Shown piece after piece: positions 34,275 through 43,263 of a DNA stretch of 64,000 bases; position 1 is the first letter of the stretch, and each line of letters opens with the position of its first letter. The notes beneath the pieces were generated by a model that saw only the letters and a program-made list of their open reading frames with translations, had not been told where the DNA came from and did no database searches. Both the position numbers and the translations under genes were made by a program. The DNA is from Gemmataceae bacterium. Lineage in GTDB: Bacteria; Planctomycetota; Planctomycetia; Gemmatales; Gemmataceae. The DNA lies in NCBI GenBank assembly GCA_022842245.1, contig JALHPZ010000025.1, forward strand, positions 1-64,000. The letters are read 5' to 3'.

Positions 34275-34291
34275 TTGAGATTGAATCTCAA
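34275..34291 (-). promoter_or_regulatory. Fur-like operator of the feo operon
   Basis: The 17-bp palindrome ttgagattgaatctcaa contains TGAGATT-N-AATCTCA, the 7-1-7 form of Fur boxes (compare TGATAAT-N-ATTATCA). It covers the expected transcription start, about 7 bp after the -10 element, where a repressor would block initiation. Fur-type repression by iron is inferred from the site and the operon content. Confidence 0.75.
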
Positions 34292-34294
34292 AAC

Positions 34295-34323
34295 ATTATC
34301 ACCGACTGCCCCCTTCCCGTCAA
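34295..34323 (-). promoter_or_regulatory. Sigma70-type promoter of the feo operon
   Basis: On the minus strand TTGACG (34323-34318) and GATAAT (34300-34295) are separated by exactly 17 bp, close to the vegetative consensus. The operator lies immediately downstream, and the first feoA start is 34 bp from the -10. Confidence 0.78.
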
Positions 34324-34335
34324 GCGCCGACCGGA

Positions 34336-36045
34336 CTATTCCGCCGGAAAGGCGGCCGTCGTCAACCGCTTCAACTCGACCCGAACGTCGGTGCCTTCAA
34401 AGAACGAGATCCACCCCCGGACGCGCCGGCTCTCATCCGGAGGGCAGTTCTCGACCACGGGGTCGGCGTGCAGGCACGGGCACGGCGGGTTGCCCCACGC
34501 GCGGCCACAGTGCTCCCAACCGGTGATGATCCATCGCTTGCCCGTCTTGTCCTTGCATGCGGCGAACGGGGCCTCGAAGACCTTGTTCGCGTTCGTGCGT
34601 TCCTCAAATCCCGCGAGGCCGGCGAGCATCACGCACATCTGCACGCGCAGACCCGTCAGCGTCTCCGCCGAGCCGTTCGTCACGCGGAATTCCATCCGCA
34701 CGCCGTCCTTCGCAGGTACGATGCGCGACGACAGCGAGACTTTATTCGGGAGCGTGCGATCGAGTTCAAGCGAACCGTCGGCTTTGCGCGTCCACTCCAG
34801 TGGCTCCAAATCGACTTGTTTCTTGTCCCAGAACGTCGGGATGTGCGTGTGGGCGAGGTACAGCAGCTCCGGCTTCTTTGACGTCGGCTCGAACCAGACC
34901 GCCTCGGGGGCATCGGCGACGGCGTAGCCGCCATCGGGCCACGGCGCGAAAACGCTCGCCTTGGTCTCGCGTTGCGGTCGGATCATGCCATCGCGGAAAC
35001 CGATGCGCGGAGGCCGACCGCCCGGGTACGGAAGCACGCTCGGACGAGTCGCCTTCGCATCGATGCCTAGCCGCTTCGCCGCCGCTCTCACTTCCTCGGC
35101 TGTCAGGCCAAGCGCGGCGCCGGCTTCCGTCGGCGTGAAGCGATGGTGAACGAGCATGTTCGTCAGCCAGTATTTCAACTCATCATCCGATTTCGCCGGC
35201 CGAATGTCGTCAAGCGATTTGCCCACCGCGATCCGTGCCTTGCGGTCCTCGATCGCGCCCCACGGATCGTTTGGGACCACTCCGGAATCGACGTACTTCG
35301 CCAGGTCCCGCATCGCGATGACGGTGTACTTCTCGTCTGCCAGATACTTCAGAAAAGTCTCGAACGATTCCTTTTTCGTGGTTACCCATTCATGGGCCGT
35401 GTCCGGCACGCCGTGGAATTGCAGCACCGCGATCTTGCCGTGCTTCGCTTGCGCCACGGTCTTCTTGAGATCGTCGAGAGTCCAAGTCGGCCGGGCGTCG
35501 CCAGTCGTCGGCACGAGCAGCGGATAGTCGAGGTTTGGCTCGTAAGCGATCCCCTTACCGTCCTTGTAGGCGTACTCCGGACTGCCGCCACGGCGCGCGA
35601 AGCGAATCCCGTGGTCCTTCAGGATGGCGAGCGCGTCCTTGTGGATGGCGTTGCCGGGATAGGCGAAGCTCGTCGGCTTCGGGATGCCGTGCTCCTTGCA
35701 GCGATCGTCGATCCCTTTCAACTGCGCGGACAGGTCACGGAGCGTTTTCTCCGTCACGCTTTGATGGTCCTTCGTGTGGTTGCCGATCTCGAAGCCATCC
35801 TTGTGGAGTTGTGCGATCTGCTCCCATGTCATGTAGTCTTTCTTGTTCGAGGTGAAGTCCCAGCCTTCCGTGACGAAGAACGTCGCGCCGAACCGGTGCT
35901 TTTGAAGCAAGGGCCGGGCGACCGTGTAATGCGAGCGGCTGGCGTCGTCAAAGGTCAGCACGACGAGTTTGTCAGGGATCGGCTCGAGGGCGAATACCGG
36001 TCCCGACGCGAGGATGAGGCCCAAAAACAAGGCGAGCGATCGCAT
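34336..36045 (-). CDS. Secreted polysaccharide deacetylase with C-terminal sugar-related domain
   Basis: A protein of 569 residues; the ATG at 36045 gives a signal peptide (MRSLALFLGLILASGPVFA), preferred to a longer open frame. NodB motifs are present: LTFDDASR (motif 1), EIGNHTKDHQS (motif 2 with both His), SFAYPGNAIHKD (motif 3), and IAVLQFHGVPD further on (motif 4/5). They fit a metal-dependent deacetylase of chitin-, peptidoglycan- or xylan-like substrates. A helix-turn-like stretch (FTPTEAGAALGLTAEEVRAA) and a C-terminal beta domain of about 230 residues are additions not typical of simple NodB enzymes. It starts 16 bp after the cytochrome/DUF1549 stop. Confidence 0.85.
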   Translation of the reverse strand: MRSLALFLGLILASGPVFALEPIPDKLVVLTFDDASRSHYTVARPLLQKHRFGATFFVTEGWDFTSNKKDYMTWEQIAQLHKDGFEIGNHTKDHQSVTEKTLRDLSAQLKGIDDRCKEHGIPKPTSFAYPGNAIHKDALAILKDHGIRFARRGGSPEYAYKDGKGIAYEPNLDYPLLVPTTGDARPTWTLDDLKKTVAQAKHGKIAVLQFHGVPDTAHEWVTTKKESFETFLKYLADEKYTVIAMRDLAKYVDSGVVPNDPWGAIEDRKARIAVGKSLDDIRPAKSDDELKYWLTNMLVHHRFTPTEAGAALGLTAEEVRAAAKRLGIDAKATRPSVLPYPGGRPPRIGFRDGMIRPQRETKASVFAPWPDGGYAVADAPEAVWFEPTSKKPELLYLAHTHIPTFWDKKQVDLEPLEWTRKADGSLELDRTLPNKVSLSSRIVPAKDGVRMEFRVTNGSAETLTGLRVQMCVMLAGLAGFEERTNANKVFEAPFAACKDKTGKRWIITGWEHCGRAWGNPPCPCLHADPVVENCPPDESRRVRGWISFFEGTDVRVELKRLTTAAFPAE

Positions 36046-36061
36046 GGCGTTCCCAATCGGG

Positions 36062-38710
36062 TCAGTCGACGTATAGGAAGCGGTTGCCCGCAAGGAGCGC
36101 CTGGCAATAGGCGGCGAGGGCGGCGTCGACCGGTTCGGCCGCCGGAACCGGCGCGGATTTACCCTTCACTTTTGTCGGCGCCTTCGATTCGCCCCCGGCG
36201 GGTTTCGTGGCCGGTTGCTTAGCCAATTCGGCAGACATCTCGTTGATGAACGCGACGGCGCGTTCGGCTTCGGAATCCGACGGCGCCGCGCCGTACACCA
36301 ACGTCCACGCTCGCGCCGCCTGGGCCTTGCGATCCGATCCCGCGTCGGCGATCACGCGTCGGGCGAACGCCTCGCTCCGCGCCAGGACGAAGCCGTTGTT
36401 CATCAGGAACAGCGACTGCGGCGCGACCGTCGACCGGTTGCGTGTCTCGCAATTGGGTTCGACCACGGCCCAATCGAACGCATCCAGTACGGCGAGCGGC
36501 CGCGAGCGGCGCACCTGCACGTACACGCTGCGGCGGAACTCCTCGCCGGGCGCGAGCGATTCGTCGCCAAGCTTGTAGCCCGCGCCGTCGCGGTTCGCCA
36601 TGCCGAGCACGGTCTGGCCGACATCGTCCTCCATGACCGGGATGGGCGGCCCGCCCGCCTTCACATTCAATTGGCCGCTCACCGCGAGCATCGCGTCGCG
36701 CAGACTTTCGGCATCCAGCCGCCGCAGCGTGAACCGGCCGAGCAGCCGGTTATCGGGATCGGCGATGTCCTTCGCAGCGTCGCGCACTGACGATTGCCGG
36801 TAGGCAGTGGACGTCATGAGGAGTTTGTGGAATGCCTTGAGGCTCCAGCCGTTGGCGACGAATTCCGCGGCGAGCCAGTCGAGAAGTTCTGGATGCGTGG
36901 GTCGTTCGCCGAGTCGGCCGAAGTCGCCGGGCGTGCCGACGAGGCCGCGGCCGAAGTGGTGCATCCAGACGCGATTGACGAGGACACGGGCAACAAGCGG
37001 GTTCTTCGGATCGGTAAGCCAGCGGGCGAACGCAAGTCGCCGGCCGGTGGTCGCCATCCCTTCAGGCTTGCGGTCGATATACGGCAGAGATTCTTCAAGG
37101 ATCGACAGAGTTCCGGGCGCGACGACTTGCTTCGGTTGGTCGGGGTCCCCGCGGTGGTGCAGCCGCGTCGGCGGCGCACGGCCCGGCTCCTCGGTTAGCG
37201 CACGGATGAATTCCTCCTTCGGCTTTTTGGCCCGCTCCGCCGCGGCCGCCGCGGCCATCGACTTCAACTGCTCTGCCGCTTTGTTGTCGTACAGGTACAG
37301 GCTGCCCGAATTCACGTTCAAACTCGGATACTTCGCCATCAGTGCTTTCTGCTCGGCACTCCACTTCGCCGTCGGCACCTTCTTCGCGGCCCGCGCCTTC
37401 TCGCGATCGGGTTCGGGCAACTTCGCGAACTCCTTCTCCAGCGTCGCCGCGATGAACTCCTCCTGTTTCTTCAATCGCTCCGCGTCGAGTTTCTTCGCTC
37501 GCTCTTCGCATGCCGCCGCGGCGGTCCGGTCCGCGTCGGTGTAAAGCGACACTTGCCGCGCCGCCGGCGGCTTCCACGCGGCCGGGTCGAACGCCGGCTC
37601 CAGAACGGCACGCAGCCGGTAGAAGTCGGTTTGCGGGATCGGGTCATACCGGTGGTTGTGACAGCGCGCGCACGTGACCGTCATTCCCAGGAGCGAACTC
37701 GTAATAATCTGGATCGTGTCGGCGAGCACCTGATTGCGAGCGACCTTCTGGTCCGCGCCGGGGTTGCCGGAGCCGTCGGGCGCCATGCGCAGAAAACCCG
37801 TCGCGGCCAGCTTTTCACGGTCTTCCATTGAGAGGTTCGCGAACGGGCGTTTCACGAGTTCATCACCCGCGATCTGTTCGAGGATGAACCGATCGTACGG
37901 TTTGTCGGCGTTGTGGCTGGCGATGACGTAATCGCGGTATCGCCATGCGGTTGTGCGGATCGGATCGGCCTGATCGAACCCTTCGCTGTCGGCATAACCG
38001 GCGACGTCGAGCCAGTACCGGCCCCAGCGCTCGCCGTAGGCCGGGGACGCCAACAGGCGGTCGAGGAGTCTCTCGTAGGCGTCGGGGGATACATCCTTCT
38101 GGAAAGTGTCGATCTCGTCGAGGGTGGGCGGCAGGCCAGTGAGGTCGAAGCTCGCCCGGCGAATCAACGTGAGTTTGTCGGCATCGGCGTTGAAGCCAAA
38201 CCCCTTCGCCCGCAACGACGCGAGCAGCCAGGCATCGACGGGAGTGCGTGCCCGCTCTTCCGGCTTTGCAGGCGGCGACGTTCGCTTCGTGACCGGCTGG
38301 AACGCCCACCAAGCCCGATCCTCCGGCGTGATCGGCATGCCAAGCCCCAGCGATTCCGGTTCGGCTCGCTCCGTCTTCGCCCCGGCGGCGACCCACCGTG
38401 CGAGCGTATCGATCGCGGCGGCGTCGAGTTTCTTCTTCCCCGGCGGCATTTCTCCCGACCGTACCCGAACAAGGAGCGGGCTATCGTCCGGCTTGCCGGG
38501 CAGGATGGCCGGGCCGGACTTGCCCCCTTCCAGCAGAAGCCGGCGCAGACGCACATCGAGATCACCCTTCGGTTTCTCGGCTTCGCCGTGGCACTCGAAG
38601 CAGTACGCCTTCAGGATCGGCCGTACGTGGGTTTCAAATGTCGGCGCGTCCGCCGCGCACGCCGGACCAACGAGAACGATGCCGACGATAAACGATGAAA
38701 GGATTCGCAT
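36062..38710 (-). CDS. PSCyt1/DUF1549/DUF1553 secreted protein
   Basis: A protein of 882 residues from the ATG at 38710, with signal peptide MRILSSFIVGIVLVGPACA. It has three parts: a PSCyt1 cytochrome-type domain with YCFECHGE near residue 36 and its distal MPPGKKKLD; DUF1549 (about 150-380) with CARCHNHRYDPI; and DUF1553 (about 590-830) with VLVNRVWMHHFGRGLVGTPG and LDAESLRDAMLAVSGQ. A charged helical segment of about 150 residues separates DUF1549 and DUF1553. The PSCyt1 domain should bind haem c. The deacetylase gene follows at 16 bp. This three-part form is different from the shorter copy at 377. Confidence 0.92.
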   Translation of the reverse strand: MRILSSFIVGIVLVGPACAADAPTFETHVRPILKAYCFECHGEAEKPKGDLDVRLRRLLLEGGKSGPAILPGKPDDSPLLVRVRSGEMPPGKKKLDAAAIDTLARWVAAGAKTERAEPESLGLGMPITPEDRAWWAFQPVTKRTSPPAKPEERARTPVDAWLLASLRAKGFGFNADADKLTLIRRASFDLTGLPPTLDEIDTFQKDVSPDAYERLLDRLLASPAYGERWGRYWLDVAGYADSEGFDQADPIRTTAWRYRDYVIASHNADKPYDRFILEQIAGDELVKRPFANLSMEDREKLAATGFLRMAPDGSGNPGADQKVARNQVLADTIQIITSSLLGMTVTCARCHNHRYDPIPQTDFYRLRAVLEPAFDPAAWKPPAARQVSLYTDADRTAAAACEERAKKLDAERLKKQEEFIAATLEKEFAKLPEPDREKARAAKKVPTAKWSAEQKALMAKYPSLNVNSGSLYLYDNKAAEQLKSMAAAAAAERAKKPKEEFIRALTEEPGRAPPTRLHHRGDPDQPKQVVAPGTLSILEESLPYIDRKPEGMATTGRRLAFARWLTDPKNPLVARVLVNRVWMHHFGRGLVGTPGDFGRLGERPTHPELLDWLAAEFVANGWSLKAFHKLLMTSTAYRQSSVRDAAKDIADPDNRLLGRFTLRRLDAESLRDAMLAVSGQLNVKAGGPPIPVMEDDVGQTVLGMANRDGAGYKLGDESLAPGEEFRRSVYVQVRRSRPLAVLDAFDWAVVEPNCETRNRSTVAPQSLFLMNNGFVLARSEAFARRVIADAGSDRKAQAARAWTLVYGAAPSDSEAERAVAFINEMSAELAKQPATKPAGGESKAPTKVKGKSAPVPAAEPVDAALAAYCQALLAGNRFLYVD

Positions 38711-38910
38711 GGGGAACACAGCTCGGCGGCGAGGACCGGAACGGTCCGCATTGGGTGGGTGATAATAGGTTCGCAAACGCCGCATGGTCTGTCAAGGAAC
38801 CGGTCGAAACCGATGCACCTGTACGGTCACGTTGACCGATTTTGCCGATTCCGTGTTTTCTTCGGATTCTCCTCTTGCGCGCCCCGGTGCGTGTCATTAA
38901 ACTTTGCCCC

Positions 38911-39618
38911 ATGCTCATCGACCTGAATGCGGATTTGGGCGAGGGCATCGGCAAGGATGCCGCATTATTGACCCTCGTCACGTCGGCAAACGTCTGCTGC
39001 GGCTTCCACGCCGGGGACGCCGACAGCGCGCGCGCCACTATGGAACTGGCGGCGCAGCATGGGGTCGTCGTCGGCGCGCATCCCGGCTATGCGGATCGCG
39101 TGAATTTCGGACGCGTCGAACAATCCCTGACCGATCGGCAAGTGGCCACACTCGCGATCCACCAGATCGGCGCGCTGGTGGGGTTGTCGCGGATTTGCCG
39201 GTCGTACGTGCGATACTTGAAGCCGCACGGCGCGTTGTACCACCAGGCGTGCCGTGACCCGGGCTATGCGAAACCCTTGGTGGCAGCGGCGTTCCTCTAC
39301 GGGCTATCGATCGTAGGTCTGCCCGGCTCGGAACTGGAGCGCGCAGCCGCGGCCGTGGGATTGCCCTTCGTACCGGAGGGGTACGCGGACCGGCGCTATC
39401 GGCCGGATGGGACGTTGGTACCGCGAACGGAGCCGAACGCACTGATCGACGATACTACGGAAGCGGTGGACCAGGTGGAACGATTAGTGCGGGATCGCGG
39501 CGTGCGGACGATCTGCGTACACGGCGACTCGCCAGGCGCGGTCGAGTTTGCGGAACGGCTGCGAGAGGGGCTGGCAGCGCGCGGGCATACTTTCGGCGCG
39601 TTCGCGAAGGGGTCGTAA
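38911..39618 (+). CDS. pxpA: 5-oxoprolinase subunit PxpA (LamB/YcsF family)
   Basis: A protein of 235 residues; the ATG at 38911 gives MLIDLNADLGEGIGKDAAL, the normal family start. Further motifs are SANVCCGFHAGD, GAHPGYADRVNFGR, VRYLKPHGALYHQA, YADRRYRPDGTLVPR and TICVHGDSPGAV. PxpA acts with PxpB and PxpC to hydrolyse 5-oxoproline to glutamate using ATP. Neither partner is adjacent, so either they are elsewhere or this copy works separately. The start is 200 bp from the divergent cytochrome gene. Confidence 0.92.
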   Translation: MLIDLNADLGEGIGKDAALLTLVTSANVCCGFHAGDADSARATMELAAQHGVVVGAHPGYADRVNFGRVEQSLTDRQVATLAIHQIGALVGLSRICRSYVRYLKPHGALYHQACRDPGYAKPLVAAAFLYGLSIVGLPGSELERAAAAVGLPFVPEGYADRRYRPDGTLVPRTEPNALIDDTTEAVDQVERLVRDRGVRTICVHGDSPGAVEFAERLREGLAARGHTFGAFAKGS

Positions 39619-39953
39619 TCAAGGAATCAACGGGCGCGAAGATGCCGGGATTTCAGCCGGGAATCGATCCGACGCGGGCCGGAAGTCAAGCAAAAGTCGC
39701 GCTCTTGCGCACGCGGAAAAGATTGCCCATTCCCGTGCAGTCGGCTTATCCGGTGCAACCGGGCGGCAATTCCGCGATTTCGTCCGTTTTGACTCAAGTG
39801 TCCGCTAGGCTCGGATTGACCGCGCTCTAGGGTCACCGTAGACTTCTGCGGTTCACCCGATTCGAGCCGCGATTACCGCTACCGACGTGCGTTCGAAGTC
39901 CCCTCGACGGACGACGTTCGGAGTTCGGAAACAACACGGGATACCAGGTTGCC
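39619..39953. other. 335-bp intergenic region without a gene
   Basis: Between pxpA and the esterase-like gene. It has lower GC than its neighbours and short open frames on both strands that lack starts, ribosome sites and recognisable products. I see no hairpin, tRNA or repeat. It presumably carries the promoter of the gene at 39954. Confidence 0.5.
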
Positions 39954-40688
39954 ATGCCCAACATGAACCATTGGCGGATGGATCGCCTCCACGAGGGGTA
40001 TGATGTTGCGGATGAGCCGATGCTCGGCTTGCCGATCCGCACGAAATTGCCTGACGCTTACGAGCCGGGCTACGCCTATCCTTTGCTGGTGCTGTTCCAC
40101 GGTCGGGGTGGAAACGAGGAGCAGGTCCTCCGCGTCTGCCCGAAGATCTCCTCGCAGAATTTCGTGTACCTGAGCATTCGCGGCCCGCAACCGCTGGGTC
40201 GGCGGCCCAGCGGCCAGAAGGGTTTCGGCTGGGAACACCCGAGCGCCGATACGATGTTCGGCGAATACGTCCGCCTCGCCGTTGAACTCACCCGCCGTAC
40301 CTACCATATCCATTCCGAGCGGGTGTACCTGGTCGGCGTGAACGAAGGCTGCGACGCGGCCTATCGGGCCGGGTTCGCCCTCGCGGGCAAGGTCGCCGGC
40401 GTCGTCGCCCTGAACGGTGCGATGCCCCGCAACGCTGAAGGCCGCCCGGTCTTCAACCTCGCCGACGCCGCCCAACTCCGCCTCTTCCTCGGCCAGAGCG
40501 CCCATGCCCCCGACGCGCTTCGCACCGCCATGGACGAGGACTTCGCCCTGCTCGACGCTGCCGGCGCGAACGTCCGCAAGTCGGAGTACACCTCCGAAAA
40601 AATCCATGCGAGTACGCTCCGCGAGATCAACCATTGGGTCGTGGACGCCGTGAACGCCGAGCACGACCTCTACGCCATCCGCGATTGA
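39954..40688 (+). CDS. Alpha/beta-hydrolase (phospholipase/carboxylesterase-like) lacking the nucleophile Ser
   Basis: A protein of 244 residues. The oxyanion-hole segment PLLVLFHGRGGNEEQ (about residues 43-57) and the ERVYLVGVNEGCDAAYRAG block have the shape of the phospholipase/carboxylesterase family. The expected G-x-S-x-G elbow reads G-V-N-E-G with Asn at about residue 130, so the catalytic Ser is gone. The region where Asp normally lies (LFLGQSAHAPDALR) is also atypical. There is no signal peptide. It may be a binding protein or an enzyme with another mechanism. A strong hairpin terminator follows. Confidence 0.8.
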   Translation: MPNMNHWRMDRLHEGYDVADEPMLGLPIRTKLPDAYEPGYAYPLLVLFHGRGGNEEQVLRVCPKISSQNFVYLSIRGPQPLGRRPSGQKGFGWEHPSADTMFGEYVRLAVELTRRTYHIHSERVYLVGVNEGCDAAYRAGFALAGKVAGVVALNGAMPRNAEGRPVFNLADAAQLRLFLGQSAHAPDALRTAMDEDFALLDAAGANVRKSEYTSEKIHASTLREINHWVVDAVNAEHDLYAIRD

Positions 40689-40705
40689 ACCGACACCGAA
40701 TCAGA

Positions 40706-40737
40706 CAAACGCGGACGGGGGATCCCGTCCGCGTTTG
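40706..40737 (+). terminator. Strong hairpin terminator after the hydrolase-like gene
   Basis: A perfect 14-bp stem (40706-40719 with 40724-40737) closes a GGAT loop, and the right arm ends in gtttg followed by cgttt. The T-tract is short, but stem strength and the position 17 bp after the stop at 40688 fit termination before the next gene at 40797. Confidence 0.7.
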
Positions 40738-40796
40738 CGTTTCCCGCCCCGTCGCTACGATGGTCGGAGAGTCTTCCCCACCCCTTCGAGACGGCG

Positions 40797-41549
40797 ATGA
40801 GCAAAGTCATCCTCGCGGCACTGGCCCACCCCGACGACGTCGAGTTCCTCTGCGGCGGCGTCCTGATCCGACTGGCGAAGGAACACGGCTGGAGCATCCA
40901 CGTCGCCACGTCCACGGCCGGGGACTGCGGCTCGACCGAATACCCTCCCCAGGAAATCGCCCGTATCCGCCGAGCCGAGGGCGCCGCCGCCGCGAAGGCC
41001 ATCGGCGCGACCTACCACTGCCTCGAACTGCTCGACCTGCGCGTCATCTACAACGAGGAATCGGTCGAGAAGGCGGCTCGGCTCATCAACGAGGTCCGTG
41101 CCGACGTCGTCATCACCCATAGCCCCGAGGACTACCACCTCGACCACGAGCAGACGAGCAAGATTGTCCGCGCCGCCACCTTCGCCGCACCGATCCCGAA
41201 CTTTCTCCATGGCCGTCACGTCCACCCGCCCGTCGATCGCATTCCGCACCTCTTCTATTGCGACCCACTCGAAGGCAAGGACATCTACGGCCGGCGCGTC
41301 GAACCGGCGTTCCGCATCGACATCACGAGCGCCATCGAACTGAAAGCGAAAATGCTGGAATGCCACGAAAGCCAGCGCGCCTGGCTGCGCAAGCACCACG
41401 GCGTCGACAACCTCGTGCAGTCGATGCGAGACTGGTCCGCATCGCAGGCGAAGGGCACGGCCGCGCAGTACGCCGAAGGCTACCGCCAGCACCTCGGCCA
41501 CAGCTACCCGCAGGACAACATCCTCGGCGCGCTGCTGGGGACGATCTGA
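40797..41549 (+). CDS. LmbE/PIG-L family zinc-dependent deacetylase
   Basis: A protein of 250 residues. The zinc-site motif AHPDDVE occurs at residues 10-16 and the second site HLDHEQT near 117, with THSPEDY just before. The family removes acetyl groups from N-acetylglucosamine-type sugars (for example in bacillithiol, mycothiol or cell-wall conjugates) or from related molecules. No signal peptide is present. The closest relatives in such genomes are usually called BshB1-like, but nothing nearby supports a bacillithiol pathway, so the substrate is open. Confidence 0.9.
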   Translation: MSKVILAALAHPDDVEFLCGGVLIRLAKEHGWSIHVATSTAGDCGSTEYPPQEIARIRRAEGAAAAKAIGATYHCLELLDLRVIYNEESVEKAARLINEVRADVVITHSPEDYHLDHEQTSKIVRAATFAAPIPNFLHGRHVHPPVDRIPHLFYCDPLEGKDIYGRRVEPAFRIDITSAIELKAKMLECHESQRAWLRKHHGVDNLVQSMRDWSASQAKGTAAQYAEGYRQHLGHSYPQDNILGALLGTI

Positions 41550-41556
41550 AGCAACG

Positions 41557-43113
41557 TCACCGTCGCGGCATCAGTTTCTGCAAACCCTCGGCCAGTTCGC
41601 GTTGGTCGAGAGTGCCGTTCCGGTTCTTGTCCCACTCCCGAAAGTGCTTTTTCAATCCCGCTTCGAACTCCGTCTCGTTCACCTTGCCGTCCTTGTCCGA
41701 GTCCAACGAATCGAGCAACGGCTTCGCGAGTTGCGCACCCGGCCCCTGCGGCGGGCCGCCGAAGTTCGCCCCCGGCACCACCCCCTGGCTCCGGCCCGCG
41801 AATTGCTCACCGACCGCCGCCGAACGCTTCTGAATGAACTCCGCGATCGGGAACGGTTTGGGCGCGAACGGGTTCCCGGCCGCGAAGTCCTCCTTCCGCT
41901 TCGTCGCCGCCGCCTTCTCCTTCGCGATCGATTCCTTCACCAACGCCTCGATCGCCGCCGCGTCCTTCGCCAACTTCCCGGACGCGAACAGGTCCGCGTG
42001 CAACCGCTTCACTTGCTCCCGATACTTCGCCTTCACCTCCGGCATCGCGAACAGCCGGTCGATCAGCTTGTTTTCTCCCATGTAGGGCCGCTCGATGCTG
42101 AAGTTCGCTTGCTGGTCGGGCGTGCCGAACATCATGAAACCACCGAAGGCCAGGTCGAGATCCCACGGCAGGAAATGGAACGTGTTCGTCTTGGGAGACA
42201 GGTACAGGTAGTAGTTGTGCCCGAGGCCGATGAAGCTGTCGAGGCTCGCGAGGATCGCCGTCGCGGCCAGGAAGCGCGTCGCGTTGTCCACGTCCAGGTA
42301 CTGGCGGATGGACTCACGGAACTCCGCCTCGCTCGCCTTGTTGACGAGCCGCGTCAGCTCGACCAGCCGCTTCCACGCCGCCTCGTCGTCCTCGCCGGAC
42401 TTTGCGTTGTACGCCTTCTCGACGGCCGCACGCGTGTCGCCAAGGTACGGTAGGCCGCGAACGCCCTCCGGCTTGAGCAGCAACCCCTTCCCGTTCCCGA
42501 AATGCGCCTTGAGGAACGACTTGTCCACCTGTTCCACGATTGTGTAGACGCCCAGGAATTCCCGATCATACTTCCCCGGTACGCTGATCGTCACGTCCGC
42601 GAACCCCGTTCGCGGCGCCGGCACGCCCGCGGCACGGAACACCTCGTATGCGAGGGCCTCGCGCGCCTTCGTCGGGTCCACGACGCCGCTGTTGAGGTTC
42701 AGCTTCTTCAGGTCGCGATACGCGATCTTCGAATCGTAATGGTCGAAGTCGAACTTCAAGGATCGCTTCGCGCCCGTCTGCGACATGAGGTAGGTGCCGC
42801 TCCCCTTGTAGCGGAGGCCGATCTTGGGGAAATGATGACCGTCAATCGACACCGCCGCGGGGATGTACTCGAACTCGTACATCATGTTGCCGGCGCCGGC
42901 GTCGGGGCTGCCGGGCGCGGGCCGGCCCTCCTGCGCCTTCGGCCGCGGGGCGAACAAGTTCACCGGCGGCGGATCCATCGCCTTGTAATCCTTGGCGCTC
43001 ACTTCGATATGGACCTGGTGGATGGCCGCGTGCCCAAACACCGGAGGCTCCTGCGCCCACGCGGAATGGGCAGCGAGTACGAATACTCCCACGGCCAGAA
43101 CTCGAATCGACAT
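41557..43113 (-). CDS. Secreted CotH-kinase-like protein with EF-hands
   Basis: A protein of 518 residues; the ATG at 43113 gives a signal peptide (MSIRVLAVGVFVLAAHSAWA). The CotH domain covers about 30-400: IGLRYKGSGTY, SLKFDFDHYDS, LKKLNLNSGVVDPTKARE, GVYTIVEQVDKSFLKAHFG and the metal-binding FLPWDLDLAFGG. Two EF-hand calcium loops follow near the C-terminus: DSDKDGKVNETEF and DKNRNGTLDQREL. CotH enzymes in Bacillus phosphorylate spore-coat proteins; here a secreted protein kinase regulated by calcium is inferred. The CotH/EF-hand fusion is common in planctomycetes. Confidence 0.88.
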   Translation of the reverse strand: MSIRVLAVGVFVLAAHSAWAQEPPVFGHAAIHQVHIEVSAKDYKAMDPPPVNLFAPRPKAQEGRPAPGSPDAGAGNMMYEFEYIPAAVSIDGHHFPKIGLRYKGSGTYLMSQTGAKRSLKFDFDHYDSKIAYRDLKKLNLNSGVVDPTKAREALAYEVFRAAGVPAPRTGFADVTISVPGKYDREFLGVYTIVEQVDKSFLKAHFGNGKGLLLKPEGVRGLPYLGDTRAAVEKAYNAKSGEDDEAAWKRLVELTRLVNKASEAEFRESIRQYLDVDNATRFLAATAILASLDSFIGLGHNYYLYLSPKTNTFHFLPWDLDLAFGGFMMFGTPDQQANFSIERPYMGENKLIDRLFAMPEVKAKYREQVKRLHADLFASGKLAKDAAAIEALVKESIAKEKAAATKRKEDFAAGNPFAPKPFPIAEFIQKRSAAVGEQFAGRSQGVVPGANFGGPPQGPGAQLAKPLLDSLDSDKDGKVNETEFEAGLKKHFREWDKNRNGTLDQRELAEGLQKLMPRR

Positions 43114-43263
43114 GATGCCACCGGATGTGAAGGTTCGATGTGGGAATGGTAAACCCGGAAGCGTGAAGGAGCAATGAGTTCGGATCTCCGCTTCCATCTT
43201 GCAGCCGGGCCTTGCATCGGGATAATCAACGGGAACGGAATTCCCACCCCACGGCCCGTTGCC

